The notes: generated by a model from the letters alone, not told the origin. DNA of 64,000 nt from JACDEA01 sp963742585 (GCA_963742585.1 CAVUMI010000002.1:37861-101860), one strand, 5' to 3'; positions 18,206 through 27,854 are shown, counted from the first letter of the stretch. Numbers and translations: made by a program.

Positions 18206-18679
18206 ATGTCCAGAGTGCAGCTAGCCCTAAACGTTCCTGATATCGACGAGGCGGTGACCTTCTACTCGAAGCTCTTCGCCACCGAGCCGGCCAAGCGTCG
18301 CCCCGGCTATGCCAACTTCGCCATCGACGAGCCACCGCTCAAGCTGGTGCTGTTCGAGCACGCCGATGCCACCGAGCGGCTCAACCATCTCGGCGTCGAG
18401 GTGTTCTCGACCGATGACGTCGCCGCCGCGCAGCGCCGGTTGTCGGGCGACGGTCTCGACACGGTCGAAGAGAACGGCACCTGTTGCTACGCGGTGCAGG
18501 AGAAGGTGTGGGTCGACGGGCCCGACGGCCCGTGGGAGATCTACACCGTCCTCGCCGACGCACCCCCCGAGACCGAAGCCGCCGAGGCGGGCCTCAACTG
18601 CGCCACCGTCAGGAGCTCGCTGCTAACGCGACGTGTCGGTGCTTTTGTGTACGGGAACCACCAATTCCACCGACACTAG
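18206..18679 (+). CDS. ArsI/CadI-like VOC protein, probable organoarsenical C-As lyase
   Basis: A 157-residue vicinal-oxygen-chelate protein beginning MSRVQLALNVPD. Likely metal ligands are Gln5, His61 (LNHLGVEVF) and Glu111 (PWEIYTV), and a vicinal cysteine pair Cys93-Cys94 (NGTCCYA) would hold the trivalent arsenical. These are the features of ArsI lyases, which demethylate methylarsenite; CadI-annotated homologues look the same. The last 16 codons (VGAFVYGNHQFHRH region) are not family sequence but come from a 44-bp palindromic repeat that ends at the TAG stop, so the original C-terminus has been replaced or extended. Regulation by the adjacent ArsR is likely. Confidence 0.82.
   Translation: MSRVQLALNVPDIDEAVTFYSKLFATEPAKRRPGYANFAIDEPPLKLVLFEHADATERLNHLGVEVFSTDDVAAAQRRLSGDGLDTVEENGTCCYAVQEKVWVDGPDGPWEIYTVLADAPPETEAAEAGLNCATVRSSLLTRRVGAFVYGNHQFHRH
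18633..18676. repeat. Dispersed palindromic element, family 2, copy 1
   Basis: Terminal 9-bp inverted repeats GTGTCGGTG / CACCGACAC enclose a partly palindromic middle containing a CGTACAC-type core. It forms the last codons of the ArsI-like gene. Related copies are at 32062-32103 and 39036-39078. Confidence 0.75.
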
Positions 18680-18690
18680 GTAGTGATGGT

Positions 18691-19365
18691 TCAGTCATCG
18701 GCCACTTCGGGATAGAGATAGCGGACCAGGACGACGGCGACCGCGCCGCCGACGAGTTGAAGCGCCACGAACGGAACCACCGACGAGGGCTTGATCCCGG
18801 TGAACGTGTCGGTGAAGGCGCGGGCGACCGTCACCGCGGGGTTGGCGAAACTCGTCGATGCGGTGAACCAGTAGGCGGCGCCGATGTACGCACCCACCGC
18901 GAACGGCGCGGCCGACGACCGGCCCGACCGCACCAGGCCGAAGATGACGAGTAGCAGGCCGAGTGTCGCGACCGACTCAGCGAGCAGGAGCCCGTTGCCC
19001 GATCGCACCTTGGTCGACCACTCCACCGCCGGTAGGCCGAACATCAGATTGGCTACCACCGCCCCGACAACCCCGCCGGCCAGCTGCGCGGGGATGTACG
19101 CGGCGACATCGCGCCACGGCCGTCGGCCGAACACCGCGTCGGCGATCGACACCACCGGATTCAGGTGCGCGCCCGATACTGGTCCGAGCGCAAGAAGGAT
19201 GGCGACGAGCCCGGCAGCGGTCGCCGCCGCGTTCTCGAGCAGTTGCAGCCCGACGTCGCCGGGCGACAACCGTTCGGCGGCGATGCCCGAGCCGACCACC
19301 ACCGCGACCAGAAACGCAGTGCCGACGAACTCGGCCACGCTCCGTCGGAGGAGGTCAGGGCTCAT
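18691..19365 (-). CDS. Aquaporin / MIP-family channel (AqpS-like)
   Basis: A 224-residue six-helix channel. The two half-helix motifs are HLNPVVS (NPV) and FANPAVT (NPA). The N-terminus is MSPDLLRRSVAEFVGTAFL. Its ATG at 19365 overlaps the stop of the upstream YibE/F gene as ATGA. It is convergent with the ArsI-like gene and adjacent to arsR. Aquaporins of this type in ars clusters move arsenite or trivalent organoarsenicals, so a role in the same detoxification is plausible but only by context. The first motif NPV instead of NPA is a variant seen in such channels. Confidence 0.88.
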   Translation of the reverse strand: MSPDLLRRSVAEFVGTAFLVAVVVGSGIAAERLSPGDVGLQLLENAAATAAGLVAILLALGPVSGAHLNPVVSIADAVFGRRPWRDVAAYIPAQLAGGVVGAVVANLMFGLPAVEWSTKVRSGNGLLLAESVATLGLLLVIFGLVRSGRSSAAPFAVGAYIGAAYWFTASTSFANPAVTVARAFTDTFTGIKPSSVVPFVALQLVGGAVAVVLVRYLYPEVADD

Positions 19366-20622
19366 GGCTGCTTGCGCGCCGCGACCAAGGCGGCCAGGGC
19401 GGTTGTGATGGGGACGGCAGCCACCAGTCCGATGCTGCCGACCAGTGTGCGCACCAGCTCGGTTGCGACGATTTCGCTGTTGGCCACGGTGCCCAGCGAT
19501 TGTTTGGACAGCAGAAACAGCAACAGCAGCGGCATCGACGCGCCGGCGTAGGCCAGCGCCAGGGTGTTCACCGTGGAGGCGACGTGATCGCGTCCGATCC
19601 GTAGCGCGGCCCGATACAGCTCGCGCGCCGACAACAACGGATTGGCCACCCGCAACTCCCACACTGCCGAGGCCTGCGTCACGGTGATGTCGTCGATCGC
19701 GCCCAGCGCGCCGATCACGATTCCTCCGAGCGTCAAGCCGACCAGATCAATCCGGACGTCGGCCAAGGTGACGATTGACGCCTCGTCGCTCGACAAATCC
19801 CGAGAAGCGGCCGAGTTCGGTGAACACGACGGCGAGTACGAGCGTGAGCACGAGGCTGGCCAGCGTTCCGAGTAGCGCCACCGTGGTCATCGGCCCGGCG
19901 CCGTGGGCCATGTACAGCGCCACAAAGGCGATCGCCGCCGCGCCCACGACCGCCACCAGCACCGGGCTGCGGCCGTCGAGGATGGCGGGCAGCACGAACA
20001 CGAACAGCACGAGCCCGCTGGCGACGAGGCCGGCCAACGCCGCGGCGCCGCGGAGGCGACCCAGCAGCAGGACGGCGAGGGCGAACACGACCGCCAACGC
20101 GAACAACATCGACTTGCGGTTGCGGTCGGCGAAGGAATAGGTGATCTCGCCATCGGTATCGGTTCGATTGAGCACGAGCCGCTCGCCCCGGTCGAACTGC
20201 GTTTCGTCGAGGAACGGCAAGTCGATGTCGGCGCGCTTGCCTTTGTCCGGCCCGCCCAGAATTTCGACCGTGGCCACCGGGCAGAGCGTCTGCGGCGCCC
20301 CCTCCCGCAGAACATCCCCCTCCGGCTCCGGCTCCGAAGCCGGCGCCGGCTCCACCTCCGACTCCGAAGCCGGCGCCACCTCCGACTCGTCGGCACCGAA
20401 GGTGGGGCAGGGGCGCTCGGCGTCGACGAACACCACCCGGCCGTCGTAGGTCGGCGCACCAAGCCCGATCTCTCGCAAACGGTCGGACACACCGTTGCGC
20501 GGCCACAGCAGCACCATCCCGATGATCGTGAGGACCGCAAGTGCGGCGGCGGACATCGCCAGCGCCCGCCGCACTCGCAGCGGGACGTCGGCGGCCTCCG
20601 AGCCGTGGCGGTGCGCAACCAT
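19362..20622 (-). CDS. YibE/F-family membrane protein (one frameshift)
   Basis: It has an N-terminal membrane helix, then an extracytoplasmic region with an acidic Glu-Pro-Ala linker (about residues 80-105) and an OB-like part (VEILGGPDKGKRADIDLPFL). Several membrane helices follow, including SMLFALAVVFALAVLLLGRLRG and the conserved block LGGIVIGALGAIDDITVTQASAVWELR. This is the YibE/F family (PF07907), of unknown function, about 420 residues. A shift near 19795 separates the first 285 residues from the rest. It is translationally coupled to the aquaporin gene. Confidence 0.85.
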
Positions 20623-20686
20623 CGGTCCACGAGACTACGGACTACGCCACACCCACCCCGGTGTGAACCCAGCGTTCATCTGCGCG

Positions 20687-20844
20687 TCACTGTGGCGTCG
20701 TCTGCTGGCTTTCGGGCAGCTGCGGAAGGGCGGGGGTACCGGAGAAAAACGTGACCGCGCGCGCGATCAGAACCGCGACAAGCAGACCGACGCGCGCCCA
20801 GAGCCGCAGACCTCAATGGAGCCGCAAAGCGCCCAATCCGCCAT
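20687..20844 (-). CDS. Possible small membrane protein (frameshifted, low support)
   Basis: Read on the minus strand, an ATG at 20844 begins a short frame that, after one shift, continues as a single hydrophobic helix (LLVAVLIARAVTFF) with a Pro/Gln tail and stops at 20687. It lies between palindrome copy 3 and the YibE/F start. No homologue is recognised; it may be chance. Confidence 0.25.
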
Positions 20845-20860
20845 AGCGCGCCGTGCTACC

Positions 20861-20911
20861 CGACTTCTGGACACTTAACGCCCTCCCAGGGCGGTAAGTG
20901 TCCAGAAGTCG
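20861..20911. repeat. Dispersed palindromic element, family 1, copy 3
   Basis: Arms of 24 bp with one mismatch and a CCC loop; the left arm is identical in sequence to copy 1. It ends 1 base before the stop codon of the minus-strand gene at 20913. Confidence 0.85.
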
Positions 20912-20912
20912 A

Positions 20913-21329
20913 TCAGGCGAAGCGGCGGGTGCCCGCGGGGTGGCGGCCGACGGTGCGGTGATAGGTCCAGCGCTCCGGCGGCGGGTCGAGGGGGTCGTCG
21001 TCGTCGCTGTCCTCGGCGCCGGCGATCAGCCGGTCACCTTTGTCGCGGAGTGACTCGAAGAAGGCGATGTTGTTGTCGTTCTCGAATCCGGGCTCGGTCC
21101 ACGCCGGAACGGTGACCGGCCGCTTCTTGTAGCCCGACCAGTCGTCGGAGCCATCGATGATCGCGGACTCGGCCCGTTTGGCCCGTTCGGCGTCGAGTTC
21201 AGCTCGCAGGTCGGCGTTGGTGCGGAAGGCGGCTTCGATGAATCGCTGGATGTCCTCGCGCCGGAAAACGACAAGGTCCGGCGCCAGCGCCGGCGTGACC
21301 GCTACCTCCCGGATCACGTGTCGTGCCAT
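20913..21329 (-). CDS. Hypothetical protein with helical centre and acidic tail (138 aa)
   Basis: I do not recognise this protein. From the ATG at 21329 it reads MARHVIREVAVTPALAP, then a likely coiled coil or long helix (REDIQRFIEAAFRTNADLRA and on through LDAERAKRAE), a WSGYKKRPVTVPAW segment, a helix NIAFFESLRDKGDRLI, a run of Asp residues (AEDSDDDDPLDPPPERW) and a basic end. There is no signal peptide or membrane helix. The frame is intact. An upstream in-frame start at 21422 is possible but adds low-complexity sequence. Palindrome copy 3 abuts its stop codon. Confidence 0.6.
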   Translation of the reverse strand: MARHVIREVAVTPALAPDLVVFRREDIQRFIEAAFRTNADLRAELDAERAKRAESAIIDGSDDWSGYKKRPVTVPAWTEPGFENDNNIAFFESLRDKGDRLIAGAEDSDDDDPLDPPPERWTYHRTVGRHPAGTRRFA

Positions 21330-21469
21330 GCCTTCGTACGGTACGACGCGCCCGCCTCGAAGGGTTGGATTACGGGCCAGTTGTCGACTGATATTCGCGT
21401 TCTCGCAATGTGAGGGCAACAAGCGCGCCGCCGCCGCCGCCGCGGCGGTGGCGGGCCTACGCTCGATTC

Positions 21470-22696
21470 ATGCGGCCCGAGCCGAACCGCGTGGCAGAGC
21501 GCTCCGCCTTCTCACGGCTGGTCGCCGCGCATGCGCTGGCGCTGGGCGGCGACGCGATGGTGACGGTGGCGCTGGCCGGGTCGCTGTTCTTCAGCATCAG
21601 CCCGACGGCGGCGCGGGGTCGGGTCGCGCTGTCGCTGGTGTTGACGATCGCGCCGTTCGCCGTCGTCGCGCCCCTGCTCGGGCCGGTGATCGACCGGGCG
21701 CGGGGCGGCCGGCGGGCCATCGTGATCGGCGCGGCCGGCCTGCGCGTCGGCGTCTGTCTCTGGATGGCGACGGTGGTCGACAGCCTGCTGCTGTTCCCCG
21801 CCGCGTTCGCGGTGCTGGTGCTGTCGAAGACCCACGCGGTGGCCAAGAGCTCCTTGGTGGCGCCGACCGTCGGTGCGGACGAGCTTCTCGTCGAGGCCAA
21901 CTCGAAGCTCGCGCTTACCGGCGTCATCGCCGGGTTGGTGGCCTCCGCGCCGGCCGTTGCGGTGTTGCGCGTGACCGACGACGCCGCGTGGGTGCTGCGG
22001 TTGGCCGCGGTCGTCTACCTCCTCACGGTGATCGCCGCGTTCCGCATGCGCCCGGTCGCGATCCGCGAGCCGACGCGCCATGAGCCGGGCGGGAGCGGCG
22101 ACGTCACCGACCCGGGGATTCGGCTGGGGGCGACGGCCACCGTGATGCTGCGCGCCACGGTGGGGTTCCTTACCTTCTTGATCGCCTTCGCGTTTCGTCG
22201 CGGCGGCGCGCCGACGTGGTGGTTCGGCATCGTGCTGGCCGCCAGCATGGTCGGGTCGTTCTTCGGCGCGGTCCTCGCCCCGCGGATCCGCGAGCGCTTC
22301 ATCGAGGAGCACATGGTGGCGGGCGCGCTCATGTCGATTGCCGTCGGCGCCGTCGTCGCCGGCTGGCTGCGCGGCCGTCCGGGCGCGGCGGTGCTCGCCG
22401 CGGTCGTCGGTGTCGCGGCCAACGTCGGGAAGCTCGGCTTTGACGCGCTGGTGCAGCGCGACGCGCCCGATGCCGCGCAGGGCCGCACGTTCGCCCGCTT
22501 CGAAGCCGAGTTCCAGTTGGCGTGGGTCGCCGGCGCGCTGCTACCCGTCGCGCTGACGATTCCCGACCGCGTCGGGTTCTTTCTCCTCGCCGTTGGTGCC
22601 GGCATGGCTTCGCTCACCTACATAACCGGCCGCCGTGCCCTGCGCCTACACGCCCGGTCCGGTGAGTCAGGTGGTCAGGTGGAGGCGCGCTCCTGA
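21470..22696 (+). CDS. MFS transporter
   Basis: An intact 408-residue membrane protein with about 11-12 helices. The first half has GPVIDRARGGRRAIVIGAAG, the loop 2-3 signature of major facilitator proteins; the second half repeats the pattern around FGAVLAPRIRERFIEEHM. A conserved acidic site FDALVQRDAPDAAQGRTFARFE is typical of a subgroup of actinobacterial MFS permeases of unknown substrate. ATG 21470 was chosen because the upstream extension is a Pro/Arg run encoded by GCC repeats. The gene is 45 bases before the next one and on the same strand. Confidence 0.85.
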   Translation: MRPEPNRVAERSAFSRLVAAHALALGGDAMVTVALAGSLFFSISPTAARGRVALSLVLTIAPFAVVAPLLGPVIDRARGGRRAIVIGAAGLRVGVCLWMATVVDSLLLFPAAFAVLVLSKTHAVAKSSLVAPTVGADELLVEANSKLALTGVIAGLVASAPAVAVLRVTDDAAWVLRLAAVVYLLTVIAAFRMRPVAIREPTRHEPGGSGDVTDPGIRLGATATVMLRATVGFLTFLIAFAFRRGGAPTWWFGIVLAASMVGSFFGAVLAPRIRERFIEEHMVAGALMSIAVGAVVAGWLRGRPGAAVLAAVVGVAANVGKLGFDALVQRDAPDAAQGRTFARFEAEFQLAWVAGALLPVALTIPDRVGFFLLAVGAGMASLTYITGRRALRLHARSGESGGQVEARS

Positions 22697-22741
22697 GTTA
22701 GTCTGATCGCGGGCGGGGTCGTCTGGTGGGAGGCCCTCGAA

Positions 22742-24388
22742 ATGCGCAGCAAGCGCACACGGTCGATCGTTGTCTTCATCGCGTTGGTCGCGCTGGTCGA
22801 GTGGTGGCCCACGGTGCGAGCGACAGAGTCGGCGACCAACGAGATGGCGCTGGTGACGCGCGTGCAACTTGACGATGGGCCCGTCTGCGCGTTGGTGGTG
22901 GACGAGGTCAACCGGCGCGTCTTCGTGTCGCAGCCCTCACTGAACGTCGTCAGCGCGTTCGACTTCGACGGCGCGCCGTTGATGACCTTCACCGACCAGC
23001 CGGGCGCGTGCGGCATGGTGCTGAATGGGTCGGACCTCTACGTGGCCCACGGCGCGGCGGACGCGATCGGACGGATCGACACCGCATCGCTGAGCGACGA
23101 AGGAACATTCGCCACCGGACTTTCCAACCTGCGCCGGTTGGCGATGGCGGGTGGGCGACTCTGGACGACCAACGGCGCGCGGCTCGCGTCAGTGCAACTC
23201 GATGGCATGGTGACCACGTTCGAACCGGCGACGACGTGGGCGGCAAACTCTCCCGTGTTCGCAACGACGCCGGCCCGACCGAACGACCTCTACGTCGCCG
23301 AAGGCGGCCTGTCTTCCGGAGGGCTGTACCGGTTCGACGTCTCCGGCGATGCACCGGCGCTGCTGGCCAGCAACGCGCAGACCAACATGACCTACCCCCG
23401 TCAGATCGCGGTGTCACCGGACGGCACGCGGCTGATCGCCGCGCCGGGTTCGCCGTATGAGTTCGTCGAGTTCTCGGCGGTAACGCTGTTCCCCGACGGC
23501 ATCACCTACCGCCCCGAGTCCGGTGCGATCGCCTCGGCCATCGCGGTCTCACCCGCCGCCGGCGGCTTGATCGCCACCGGTATGCAGGGCGCGTACCGAC
23601 CCGGCGATGTTCAGGTGTTCCGTTTGGGCGAGCCGGGCGCGGTCCTGACCGCCACCACGGACTCGGCCAATCCTCGACCGTCGATCGTCAGCCACGGGCT
23701 TGGCCTTACCGCCGACGGCTGGCGTCTCTTCGCAGTCGACGAGTGGGGCCCGAGCCACGGGTTGAACGTCTTGGCCGGGACGCAGTCCCCGACGGCCACG
23801 TCGGTGACGGCCACCCCCAGCCCGTCGACATACATGCAGCCAGTGACGTTCACCGCGACTGTCGACTCGGCCGATGCCGAGGGCACGGTCGACTTCTATC
23901 TCGACGGCGCCCCTGAGCCGCTGTGCGCGGCGAGCCCGCTGGTCGCGGATGGCGCGCTGGCCCGCGCCACCTGCGCGAGCGGCGCGCTCGACGTGGGGTC
24001 ACACGAGGTCACCGCGTACTACTTCAGTACCAGCTTCGGGTACCTCCGATCGTGGGGCACGATGCCGCACGTCGTCGGTCGGGGATCGACCGCGCTCGAG
24101 GCCACGCCCACGTTGCTTGAGGTGCGGGGGTTGCGGTTGCACGCGCTCAACCTTCAAGCGCGCCTGTCGACGCAAGGCATCGGCGTAGGCGGTCGCCACG
24201 TGCAGTTCCGATCGGGGAGGACGGCGTTCTGCCAGGCGATGACCGACACCAACGGCATGGCGCGGTGCACCCCGATTCTGAACCCGTTGGCCACACTCGC
24301 GGTCATTGGTGCCGGCGGCTACCGCGTCGAGTTCGCCGGCGACGGGGACCTACTGCCCAGCGAGAGCAGCGCGCCGCTGATTCGCTAG
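22742..24388 (+). CDS. Secreted beta-propeller protein with Ig-like domain
   Basis: A 548-residue protein with an N-terminal signal sequence (MRSKRTRSIVVFIALVALV). Residues about 40-345 form propeller-like repeats (VNRRVFVSQPSLNVVSAFDF, LYVAHGAADAIGRID, NDLYVAEGGLSSGGLYRFD, IAVSPDGTRLIAA). A bacterial Ig-like domain follows (about 350-430: TATSVTATPSPSTYMQPVTF and GTVDFYLDGA), then a second Ig-like region with GVGGRHVQFRSG. There is no membrane anchor or LPxTG signal. It is probably an extracellular binding protein. Its TAG stop shares the CTAG at 24385-24388 with the convergent Zincin_2 gene. Confidence 0.7.
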   Translation: MRSKRTRSIVVFIALVALVEWWPTVRATESATNEMALVTRVQLDDGPVCALVVDEVNRRVFVSQPSLNVVSAFDFDGAPLMTFTDQPGACGMVLNGSDLYVAHGAADAIGRIDTASLSDEGTFATGLSNLRRLAMAGGRLWTTNGARLASVQLDGMVTTFEPATTWAANSPVFATTPARPNDLYVAEGGLSSGGLYRFDVSGDAPALLASNAQTNMTYPRQIAVSPDGTRLIAAPGSPYEFVEFSAVTLFPDGITYRPESGAIASAIAVSPAAGGLIATGMQGAYRPGDVQVFRLGEPGAVLTATTDSANPRPSIVSHGLGLTADGWRLFAVDEWGPSHGLNVLAGTQSPTATSVTATPSPSTYMQPVTFTATVDSADAEGTVDFYLDGAPEPLCAASPLVADGALARATCASGALDVGSHEVTAYYFSTSFGYLRSWGTMPHVVGRGSTALEATPTLLEVRGLRLHALNLQARLSTQGIGVGGRHVQFRSGRTAFCQAMTDTNGMARCTPILNPLATLAVIGAGGYRVEFAGDGDLLPSESSAPLIR

Positions 24389-25581
24389 CTGGGAAGGTCG
24401 ATGCGGGCGAGCCAGAGACCGGGAGCGTCGATCTCGGCCGGCGTCGGTAGTTCGTTGGCCGAACGCCATAGGCGGTTGAGGCCGTCGTCGCCGGCCCGCT
24501 CGACTATGCCGTCGACGAAGGCCTGCCCGCGGTCGTACTGGGCCTGACCAACTTCGAGGCCGCAGCAGCCGCTCGACGAACTTGTCGCCGTCGCCCCGCT
24601 CGACGCGCCGCCGGCGCAGCGCTTCGGTGAGCGCGGGATACGACGCGATCAGCTTGCGGCCGACGCCGTCCATAACGTGGTCGACGTAGCCCTCGATGGC
24701 GGCGACCAGCGCGCTCGATCTGCTGCAGGACGGCGCGCTGCGCGTCGGTCTGCATCGCGCCGAGCACCGCCTCGGGATCACCGAGCACCGACTGCATCGA
24801 CTCGGGATCGGTCGGGTCGAGTTCGGCCAGCCGCGCCTCGAGCGATGAGGAGTCGGCGCTGAAGCCGCCGGCGTAGTCGCCGAGCAACGCCTCGAGCCGC
24901 TCGCGCACGTGCGGCCGGCCGAGGACGACGTGGTGGGTGATCTCGTTGAGGCAGACCCATAGCCGCACGTCGTCGACCGGGCAGGCTCCAGTCCTCGGCG
25001 AAGCGATCGATGGTGACCGGGCACGACGAGCAGCTCGTCGCCGATGGGCCGGGGGATCGGCAGGTCGTACTGACCGAGCGCGCGGCGCGCCAGGTGACCG
25101 GCCATGAAGCCGGCCTGCATCCCGATGAGCACCGGGCTCATCACCTGGGAGATGTTGCCGAGGAACGCGGCGGCGGGATCCGGGCGGCAACCGTCGTCGG
25201 CCGGTCGGATCACTCGCACCGCCGGCCAGCCCGCCGGCCAGTCGCTCGAGCAAGCGGGCGGTAGGCCTCGAGCGCGGCGGCGGCCCACTCGGCGCGGGTG
25301 ACCGGCCGCACCGTGACGCTGCGGCCCGCCATCGACGGTGGGCAGGCCGGTGGCGTCGGCCACGTGGAGTTCGGCCACGCGGGCCAGCTCCTCGAAGCTG
25401 ATGCGGGTCGAGCGGGTCGACGTTGGACTCGGCCACGCCCTCGGCCGCGGTCCACACCCCGACCTGGCGGGCGATGTCCCAATTGACCGGCCCCTGGCCA
25501 GCGAAGAGTCCCTGTAGATCCCGGAAATAGGGGCATCCCTTCGAACGGGTTGAACCCCTCGGGTGGACCTCCGCTGGTCAT
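24385..25581 (-). CDS. Zincin_2/DUF2342 metalloprotease-like protein (heavily frameshifted)
   Basis: The family pattern is traceable across at least six shifts between 24560 and 25520. In order there are MTSGGPPEGFNPFEG, VNWDIARQVGVWTA, FEELARVAELHVADATGLP, AFLGNISQVMSPVLIGMQAG, IPRPIGDELLVV, DVRLWVCLNEITHHVVLG, VEGYVDHVMDG-like text, LRRRRVERGDGDKFVERLL and a C-terminal LPTPAEIDAPGLWLARIDLP. Proteins of this family (PF10103, often called coenzyme F420 biosynthesis-associated) usually carry an HExxH zinc site; here the first His reads Asn (LNEITHH). The gene is divergent from the epimerase gene with 17 bases between starts. Confidence 0.75.
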
Positions 25582-25598
25582 GAGGTAATGGTAGGGGG

Positions 25599-26623
25599 GT
25601 GCCCACCGTTATTTTGACCGGCGTCTCCGGCAAGCTCGGCCAGCGGGTTCTCGCCCGGCTGCAGGCGGATCCGAGCGTCGAGGAGATCATCGGCCTCGAC
25701 CATCGGCCGCCGGCTACCGGCGCCTCGAAGCTTCGCTTTCACCTTGCTGACCTGGCGGTGGACGACCTCAAGCCGATCCTCGAGGACGGCGACGCGCTCG
25801 ATCCATACCGAGTGGCCGATCGGCACGCCGCGACGGGCCGGCGCGGCGGAGCAGGACGCGGTCGACCGCACCCGGCGACTGCTCGAGGCCGCGGGCGGCG
25901 CCGGCGTCGCCCAGATCATCCACGTGTCGTCGGCCACCGTCTACGGCGCGTGGCCCGACAACCCGATGCCGCTCGGTGAGGACGCGACGCTGCGGCCCAA
26001 TCCGGCAGCGGGCTTCGCCGTGGCCCACGCCGAGATCGAGCGGCTGCTGTCCGACTGGCGCGCCGAGCATCCGTCGTCGCGCGTGGTCGTGCTGCGACCG
26101 ACGGTGACGCTCGGCCCGGGCGGGACCGACTGGCTCACCCTCGCGCTGGCCCCCGGGGCGCGTCCCGCGCAGTACCTCGCGCTCGATGATCTGGCCGACG
26201 CGATCGTCACCGTGCTGCACGCGGGCGGCGACGGAGTGTTCAACGTCGCGCCCGACGGCTGGGTCAAAGAAGACGTGGCCGCCGATCTGGTGGGGGGTCG
26301 GCGGCTGCCGGTACCCGACGCCCTGGCGACGCGTGCTGTCGCCGGCGATGTGGCAGCTCGGTCTGTCGTGGGCGGTGCCGGCCTACGCGCCGTACCGCCG
26401 GCATCCATGGGTAATCGCCAACGACCGTCTCAAGGCGATGGGCTGGACGCCCAAGTCCACCAACGAAGAGGCCGTCGTCGCGTCGAGCGTCGGCTCGTGG
26501 TGGGGCCGGCTCAGCGCCAAGCGCCGCCAGGCCGTCATCCTCGGCGCCACCGTCACCACCCTCGCCGCCGCCACTACCGGCGTCGTCGCGCTCGTGCGCG
26601 CCCGCCGCCGTCGCCGCAGCTAG
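25599..26623 (+). CDS. NAD-dependent epimerase/dehydratase (extended SDR; frameshifted)
   Basis: The Rossmann motif TGVSGKLGQRVLARL is at residues 6-20, followed by GLDHRPP, IIHVSSATVYGAW (active-site Ser/Thr and Tyr region), VVVLRPTVTLGPGGTDWL and LDDLADAIVTVLHAG. The C-terminal part is APYRRHPWVIANDRLKAMGW plus a final hydrophobic helix and an Arg tail (VVALVRARRRRRS), so the protein may be membrane-attached. Shifts lie near 25830 and 26335. The substrate cannot be inferred. It ends 3 bases before the stop of the convergent HtrA-like gene. Confidence 0.8.
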
Positions 26624-26626
26624 TCG

Positions 26627-27854
26627 CTACTTGAGCGACGCGGGCTTTTCGGTGAGGGTCGCGTTTACGTAGCGGGACTTGGTGCCGTCGCGGCGGACGG
26701 CGAGCTTCACCACTTGACCCGGCTTGCGCGTTCGTAGCGCGACCACCAGGCCGGCCATCGACGTGACCGGCTGGCCGTCGAGGCTGACGATGACGTCGCT
26801 GGCGGCAAGTCCGGCACCGGCGGCCGGGCTCTCACCCCACACCTTCTTGATCACCGCGCCGCCGACGACGCCCATCGCGTCGGCGCGCGTGTGCGCGAGG
26901 TCTTCGCCTTCGATACCGAGCCACACGTGTACGGCGTGCCCGGTACTTGATCAGTTGCTCGGCGACGTCGCGGGCGATGTCGATCGGCGTGGCGAACCCG
27001 AGACCCTCGGCGCCGACCTCGGTCACCGCGATCGCGGTGGTGATGCCGATCACCGCGCCGGTGGCGTCGACCAGCGCGCCGCCCGATGAGCCCGGCGAGA
27101 TCGGTGCGTCGGTCTGGATCATGTCGAAGAGGATCCCGTCCTTGCCGGGAACGTGGCGGCCGAGCGCACTGACGACACCGACGGTGACGGTCGGCCCGCC
27201 GGCCAGCCCGAGCGGCTCACCGATGGCGATGGCCAGCTGCCCGGCCTTGAGGTGGGTCGCGGTGCCGAGCGGCGCGGCCGCCGCGTTGACCGCCGTCGAT
27301 CTTGACGACGGCGATGTCGGTGTCGGCGTCGGCGCCGATGAGCTTGGCGGTCAGCTCGCGACCGTCGGCCAGGACGACGGTGAGGCTCTTCGCGCCCCTC
27401 GACGACGTGCGCGTTGGTGAGGATGTGGCCGTCGGTGCGGAACATCACGCCCGAGCCGCTGGCCTCACCCGACGTCGGTCTGCACGTCGAGCTGCACGAT
27501 CGACGGCCGGATCGCGTCGGCGATGTGTCTCGACCGCGGTGGTCGATGCCGACGGCGGTCGACGTCCGATGACCTGGTGATCGTCGTGAGGACCGGTGCC
27601 TGGAACTGCGCCGACTGCACCACGGTCGTCTGGCGGAAGCCGCCGGCGGCCACGATCGTCGCCGACGTAAGCATCGAGGCGATTAGTCCGGCGAGCAGCG
27701 CGACGCTCCAGAGGCGCGGCTCGCGTCGCGGCGCGTCGCAGTGCGGCGCCGGGGCGGCACGACGACCTCCGACGGATGCCGCCACAGCCGGTCGTCGGGT
27801 GAAATCCAGCCGGCTGTCGGGCTCGTCGTCGCCCAGCCCATCACCGACGTCCAT
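26627..27854 (-). CDS. Second HtrA-like membrane serine protease with PDZ domain (heavily frameshifted)
   Basis: The start is MDVGDGLGDDEPDSRLDF at 27854. A membrane helix follows (LWSVALLAGLIASMLTSATIV), then RPSIVQLDVQT, the His motif ILTNAHVVEG, the catalytic Ser in PISPGSSGGALVDATG, a VTEVGAEGLGFATPIDIARDVAE block, and a C-terminal PDZ domain with AGLAASDVIVSLDGQPVTSM. About 400 residues in total. At least five shifts occur between 26940 and 27540. It differs from the protease at 10676 in lacking the Pro-Pro-Asp-Met repeat. Confidence 0.8.
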
